Shown here: in pieces, positions 59,430 through 64,000 of the stretch | How positions within the stretch are numbered: position 1 is the stretch's first letter | How the letters are laid out: each line of letters begins with the position of its first letter | Source: Macrobrachium rosenbergii | Taxonomy: Eukaryota; Arthropoda; Malacostraca; Decapoda; Palaemonidae | Assembly (NCBI RefSeq): GCF_040412425.1 | Contig: NC_089788.1 | Coordinates: 73,263,220 to 73,327,219, forward strand | Reading direction: 5' to 3' | DNA: 64,000 bases | Translations under genes and position numbers: made by a program | The notes under the pieces: model-generated | The model's database searches: none | What the model saw: the letters and a program-made list of their open reading frames with translations, nothing else | What the model was told of the DNA's origin: nothing

Positions 59430-60210
59430 TACATTACGCACAGGCTGGCATTTGCATTCTACATCAGAGGAAGGCTCAGGTCTCTATTCTACAAATTGGA
59501 AAGGCTAGAGTCTGCCTTTTAGATCTGAGGAATAACAGGGTAGATATTCTACACTTCTGCAGAGTTGGCGTATTCTGTATTAGTAGAGAATTGGAGTCTA
59601 TACACATGGGGGGAAGGTTATGGTCCGTATTCTGCCTCTGGGGAAGGGTGGGTTCTGTATTCTAATTCTGAGGAATAATGGGGCCTGTATTTTACACTTG
59701 TGAGAGGTTAAGATCTGAATGCCATATTGGAGGAAAGCTGCAGTCTGTTACTGTGCATTTCATGAATACTGGGTTTTGGGTTTTGTATTCTACAGCGGGG
59801 AAGACTGAATTCTGTGTTCTCATTAGGGATGGCTATGATCTCTATGCTACATTGGGGGACGGCTACTGTATGTATTCTATATGGTGGAAAGCTTGGCGGG
59901 TACGACCGAGTCTATATCATTCAGTGGAGGAAGGTTAGGATCTGTAGTCTACATCTGAGGAAGATTGTGGTATGTATTCTACGGCAGGGGAAGGATGGTG
60001 TCTGTATTCAACTGTACATTAGGTGAACGCTTGAGTCTGTACTCTACATTAGGGGGATGTTTGATTCAATATTCTTCCTTGGAGGAAACTTGGGATATGT
60101 ATTCTACAGATGAGGAAAGACATGCTCCGTATTCTACGGCAGGTAGGCCTAGGCCGTATTCTGCATTGTGGAACGCTTACTGTCTGTATTCTCTATCAGG
60201 GGAATCTTTC
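59430..60210 (+). repeat. Highly diverged minisatellite, unit about 35-40 bases
   Basis: Recurrent phrase TCTGTATTCTACAT...GGGGAAGG, about twenty times, with unit length and sequence drifting (TCTATTCTACAAATTGGAAA, TATGTATTCTACGGCAGGGG, TCCGTATTCTACGGCAGG). Stops are few on the plus strand, giving overlapping frames of 70-139 codons. They change frame between units and I read them as by-products of the repeat. Confidence 0.8.
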
Positions 60211-60299
60211 AGTCAGCGCAGACATGAGAAATTACTTTACTGGAGATATTGCTTCTATAAAAGCACAAGCATACCACTCAAGAAGACAAAAAGACACGC

Positions 60300-60302
<3 letters not shown>

Positions 60303-60359
<57 letters not shown>
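60303..60359 (+). repeat. (GA)n microsatellite
   Basis: 57 bases of GA. Confidence 0.98.
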
Positions 60360-60362
<3 letters not shown>

Positions 60363-60524
60363 GGCTGAGCCGTTACAAAGATAAGATTTGCCTGGTCTCT
60401 CGATAACAAGTGTTCCAGCAGAAAGCCGGCTAGTTTTCCGCAGATAAGACAGCTCTCTTAGACTAAGGTTCATTGTACACGACCATTTTATCTCTCGTAA
60501 TCATTCACTTATTCGGTTCGTCAA

Positions 60525-60770
60525 TCATGATCGAAAGTTGGTATTCAATATTAAAGGTTTTTATGCTTCAAATAAGAAAGAAAGTTGGTATTCATTTAAA
60601 GGTTTTTATCCTTCAAATAAACAAGTATTACTCTCAACAAGTGTACGGCGGGAAAACACATAGGCCTATGAGTTACGGGCACATTACATTATTCGGAACA
60701 ACATATAGGCCTAACAATTTCGGACACATTATATTATTATGATTAATAAGTAGGCCTAATTGTTACGGCC
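60525..60770 (+). repeat. Two small tandem repeats
   Basis: A unit GAAAGTTGGTATTCA...AAAGGTTTTTATGCTTCAAA occurs twice (60,532 and 60,579). After it ATAGGCCTATGAGTTACGGG / ATAGGCCTAACAATTTCGGA / TAGGCCTAATTGTTACGGCC occur three times around 60,660-60,765. Confidence 0.8.
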
Positions 60771-61162
60771 AAAATATAGTATTTTGTACCATTAATCTTC
60801 AGTCAAGTTAGAAGTGTTGGCGAAAATTTCCACACTTTCATTACGGAACGTAATTAGACTATACAGGTTTAGTCTACCATTACAAAATCAAACAAATATA
60901 AATCTGTAATGTTTAATTATAACAGGAGAAATAACGCTAGTTTACCCAGAAGTTGGTAAGAAAGCGAAGAAAACGGGCCGCCCATGACTAATTCGAATCA
61001 AAACAATAGCGCCATTGTTCAAATCCCACATTTCACAAGAAGGGCTAATCTTTAAATTATGGCCTTATCAGTTCCTTATCTTGCCTTCAATATAGAACTA
61101 ACAGAACCGGTTGTCAAGATAACTGTAAAATATTCCGTTCCAAAGCTACGCTTTCGAAAGGA

Positions 61163-61165
<3 letters not shown>

Positions 61166-61243
<78 letters not shown>
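61166..61243 (+). repeat. (CT)n microsatellite
   Basis: 78 bases of CT. Confidence 0.98.
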
Positions 61244-61246
<3 letters not shown>

Positions 61247-61315
61247 CAAAAGTAATAGGTATATGCAATGAAATATTATATATATATATAAATATGTATA
61301 ATAATATAATTATAT

Positions 61316-61383
61316 AAAAATTACACTATGTGTGTGTGTGTGCCAATAAATTAATAATAGTGTAATTTTTATTAATTACACTA
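61316..61383. repeat. Small inverted plus direct repeat between TA and CA arrays
   Basis: AAAAATTACACTAT (61,316-61,329) is inverted as ATAGTGTAATTTTT (61,357-61,370) and then repeated directly as AATTACACTAT before the CA tract. The first copy is followed by GT units and the last by CA units, so the microsatellite is mirrored too. Confidence 0.8.
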
Positions 61384-61384
61384 T

Positions 61385-61499
<115 letters not shown>

Positions 61500-62065
61500 T
61501 TAACCTACATATTTTTCCTCTAATTTTCCTTCTGATTTTATCAAATATTTTAGAAATGACGCTGCCAGCCCTACGCCATTTTCCATTACAAGATGTCTTC
61601 AAAAATGTCTCCAAAACATAACAAGACAATAGTCAACGCAATGGTCATCCCTTAATTCCTGAATCATGTGAAAGCTAAGTTCTTGTGCATGAGCCTACGT
61701 TTTGTTAATGTTTATGCCCCAAACCAAATAACTGGTAGAATTATTTGTTCATATTTATACATTAAGTGGGTTTACAACCGTAGGAATAGTGGAAATGGGT
61801 GGGGTGAGGGGGGGGGGAGTAGTGCTTGGTCAGGCCTAGGGATGAAGGGCACACATCGAAATTATAATCCTTTCATTCCAACACTTCATCCAATCCATCT
61901 AGCTAGCACCAGCAGTCTTCCTTATCCCCCTGCCTCCTAAATATTCCTAGGTATATTTTTTACCATACCAGCACCCAAACCACATACAAAACACCTAGAT
62001 CCTCCCTTTCGTCTAAAATGTCATGCCAACAACTTTAAAACTGTTCTCTTACTTATATTCAATAT

Positions 62066-63180
62066 TCACACTTCAACTCTAAAAAGCAGGGTGTGATCAG
62101 ATATCCTTTCATACCTGGCTTTTTCTTCCACAGACATTCCTCTTCTCTCTCTCTCAATTCTTCTGCAGATCCTGCGACTATAGATTCCCCATCTAGTAGT
62201 CTGATTCACCTCATCTCTCAAGCTATCATGATCTATTACATTTTCCCTAAAATGCTTAAGTGATTCAGCCACTTTCATTTTTTCACCATCCAGGCTAACA
62301 TTATCTGATCCACTTTCCTGTATGCCAGTATTGTACCAGCCCACACCCCGGTTTTTTTGCCATGCCCCTAGGTTAGGTTAGGTTAGTACCTCTAGAGTAA
62401 TTTGGGTGTGGGAAACATAATGAGATTATTTTCAAGAAAATTCTAAGTTTAGTTTTTAAGATATGACATCTCGCTTGTTTCAGGGAAAGGTCCCGTTACT
62501 CGGTGACATCTCAGAGAAAAAGCTTCCTGGCTTCTATTTTTACTCTTATATCCTTACTCTTGTTAACATTCACTTTTAGCTCTCCCTTCTTACAAACATT
62601 CTCATCAGTCTCTTCAGCTTCTCTCCACTATAAAACTATCTAACGTGTTTTCTTCAGCAAACATCAGCCACTCCACATTCCATTCAAAATCTTTTCTTAT
62701 CTCAAAAAATTACAATTGTATTTCTTTTTATTGCACTGGGGTCTCCATACATATTTTAAATAGCCTGGGAGACAGACGATATTCATTTCCCCAAAAGAGT
62801 CACTCTAATCCCTACATAATCTAACCTTTATCAGTACAGTTCATACTAAAAATCTAATTTGTACACCATACACCTGTAACCCACCCCACATCACATCTCT
62901 ATCAGCGCTATCAAACACCTTCTCTGTGATCCTGTATGTCTCATACAGATGCTATTTTCATTGCCTTACAAACCTTCCACGTAGTTTATGCATGACACAC
63001 TTCATTCATACACTCCATTCCTTCTAAACCCACACTGTTACTCCCTTATCAATTCATCTGTTATCTTTTACTTTCTCAGTAAATCACCCCCATACAGCTT
63101 TCCAGGTAGGCTACACAATTTTACGACCCTATAAATTTCACAATCACCTCCACGCAAGAACAATTATTACTCCTACCCTT
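62066..63180 (-). mobile_element. Decayed LINE reverse-transcriptase fragment
   Basis: Minus-strand pieces resemble non-LTR retrotransposon RT. Near 62,890-62,960 a broken frame reads TEKVFDSADRDVMWGGLQVY, like the EKAYDRVDRDALW region around RT motif A. Downstream, 62,066-62,344 reads VSLDGEKMKVAESLKHFREN, like the late RT-domain VESFKYLG region. Several in-frame stops and shifts; not active. An RTE- or Jockey-like source is likely but not certain. Confidence 0.6.
62369..62386 (+). repeat. Three TTAGG units
   Basis: TAGGTTAGGTTAGGTTAG, the arthropod telomere unit. Only three units and inside a LINE relic, so most likely chance or a small interstitial insertion. Confidence 0.5.
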
Positions 63181-63537
63181 TTGGCGTATTTCCCTCCAGC
63201 AGACATACCTTACACATCCTGGTCTGTTGCTCAATTACACTATCACCACCGTAATGCAGCTCATCTTTCATAATCCCACCAAATCGTGGTGCCTTTTCAT
63301 TCTTCAGCCTTGTAAGTGACATGCTTCCACCTTAAATGGTTGCTTCCATAAGCAATCTCAAATTCCCATTTCCCACATTCAAGACCTATTCTATATAATT
63401 CAACTACAAATGACTGAAACAGTTTAAGACAGTACTTCTCCATTGGCAAATTTTACTCCAAAATACATCCAGTCACCTTTACTTCATTATTTAACACTTT
63501 CATTCCTTATCCACATTAGCCTATTACAGCAAACAAT

Positions 63538-63572
63538 TATTATTGTTATATTATTATTATTACTATTATTAC
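63538..63572 (+). repeat. Short (ATT)n microsatellite
   Basis: Imperfect ATT units, about 35 bases. Confidence 0.85.
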
Positions 63573-64000
63573 TCAGAAGATGGACCCATTTGATATGGAA
63601 CAAGCCCAAAGGGGTCATTGACTTGAAATTCAAACTTCCAAAGAATATGGTGTTCATTAGAAAGAAGTGACAAAAAATAACAGGAAATACAGAAAGAAGA
63701 GTTCAGATATTAGAAGCGAAAAAATAACTCACAAGATTAAACTGTCATACTGGAAAGGTCCACTAAATGTATGAATGCTGCTCAACAAATGGAAAATTAA
63801 CCTACAAGAACAACAGAATCAGAAGAAACTGAAGTTAAAGGGGAAATGTCTAAAATACAGAAGATATTTCTAGCGTATGGCAGGAAATACTGACAACTGG
63901 CAAAGGATCTTGCAACATCACATGAGAACTTGAGGAGTTTTATCATAATATGAAAAAGTGTCCTTGATAAAGAAATGAAACAGCTGTAAGTGAGAAGGAT

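Noticed and set aside
59965..60384. 139-codon plus-strand frame
   Set aside because: Built from the minisatellite and then a GA array giving Arg-Glu; not a gene.

Overview
The window looks like nuclear DNA of a decapod crustacean. The evidence is one large multi-exon gene with GT-AG introns, AT-rich introns, very long GA/CT and TA microsatellites, a tRNA-derived SINE and several short interspersed families that I associate, from memory, with decapod genomes (possibly caridean shrimp; this is weaker). There is no bacterial-style operon, no CRISPR array and no viral gene.

The left two thirds (about 8.3-42.8 kb) holds the central part of one gene on the minus strand: Szt2, the scaffold subunit of the lysosomal KICSTOR complex, which brings GATOR1 to the lysosome so that nutrient shortage can switch off mTORC1. 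I placed 30 exons, 6,249 coding bases (about 2,083 codons). Donor and acceptor phases agree at every junction and the joined frame is open. Both ends are missing: the first ~1,000 residues and the last ~350 residues, judged against human SZT2 from memory, are not in the window. A possible extra 38-codon cassette lies at 34,990-35,098. Protein features of note are a perfect 13-residue tandem repeat (three copies of LKSRHNSG) and two long disordered linker exons.

The introns hold some insertions: a foldback element flanked by ATT arrays (27.2-27.7 kb), a complete tRNA-type SINE (28.7-29.0 kb), a T-rich block with reversed strand composition (31.4-32.6 kb) and two GC-richer patches of unknown origin (5.9-7.1 and 20.6-21.5 kb). 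The stretch at 1-8.3 kb has no exon that I can support.

The right third (42.8-64 kb) is upstream of the visible exons and very repeat-rich. It holds nearly all the dinucleotide arrays, three copies of a long-hairpin repeat family, two copies of a second SINE-like family, a truncated SINE, LINE reverse-transcriptase relics and at least seven different tandem-repeat arrays. In its middle (52.3-54.1 kb) is a GC-rich island. At its right side is a promoter-like cluster: three CCAAT boxes, a TCACGTGA E-box and a TATAAAA box facing the minus strand. Whether it serves Szt2, a small separate gene or nothing cannot be settled from sequence alone.
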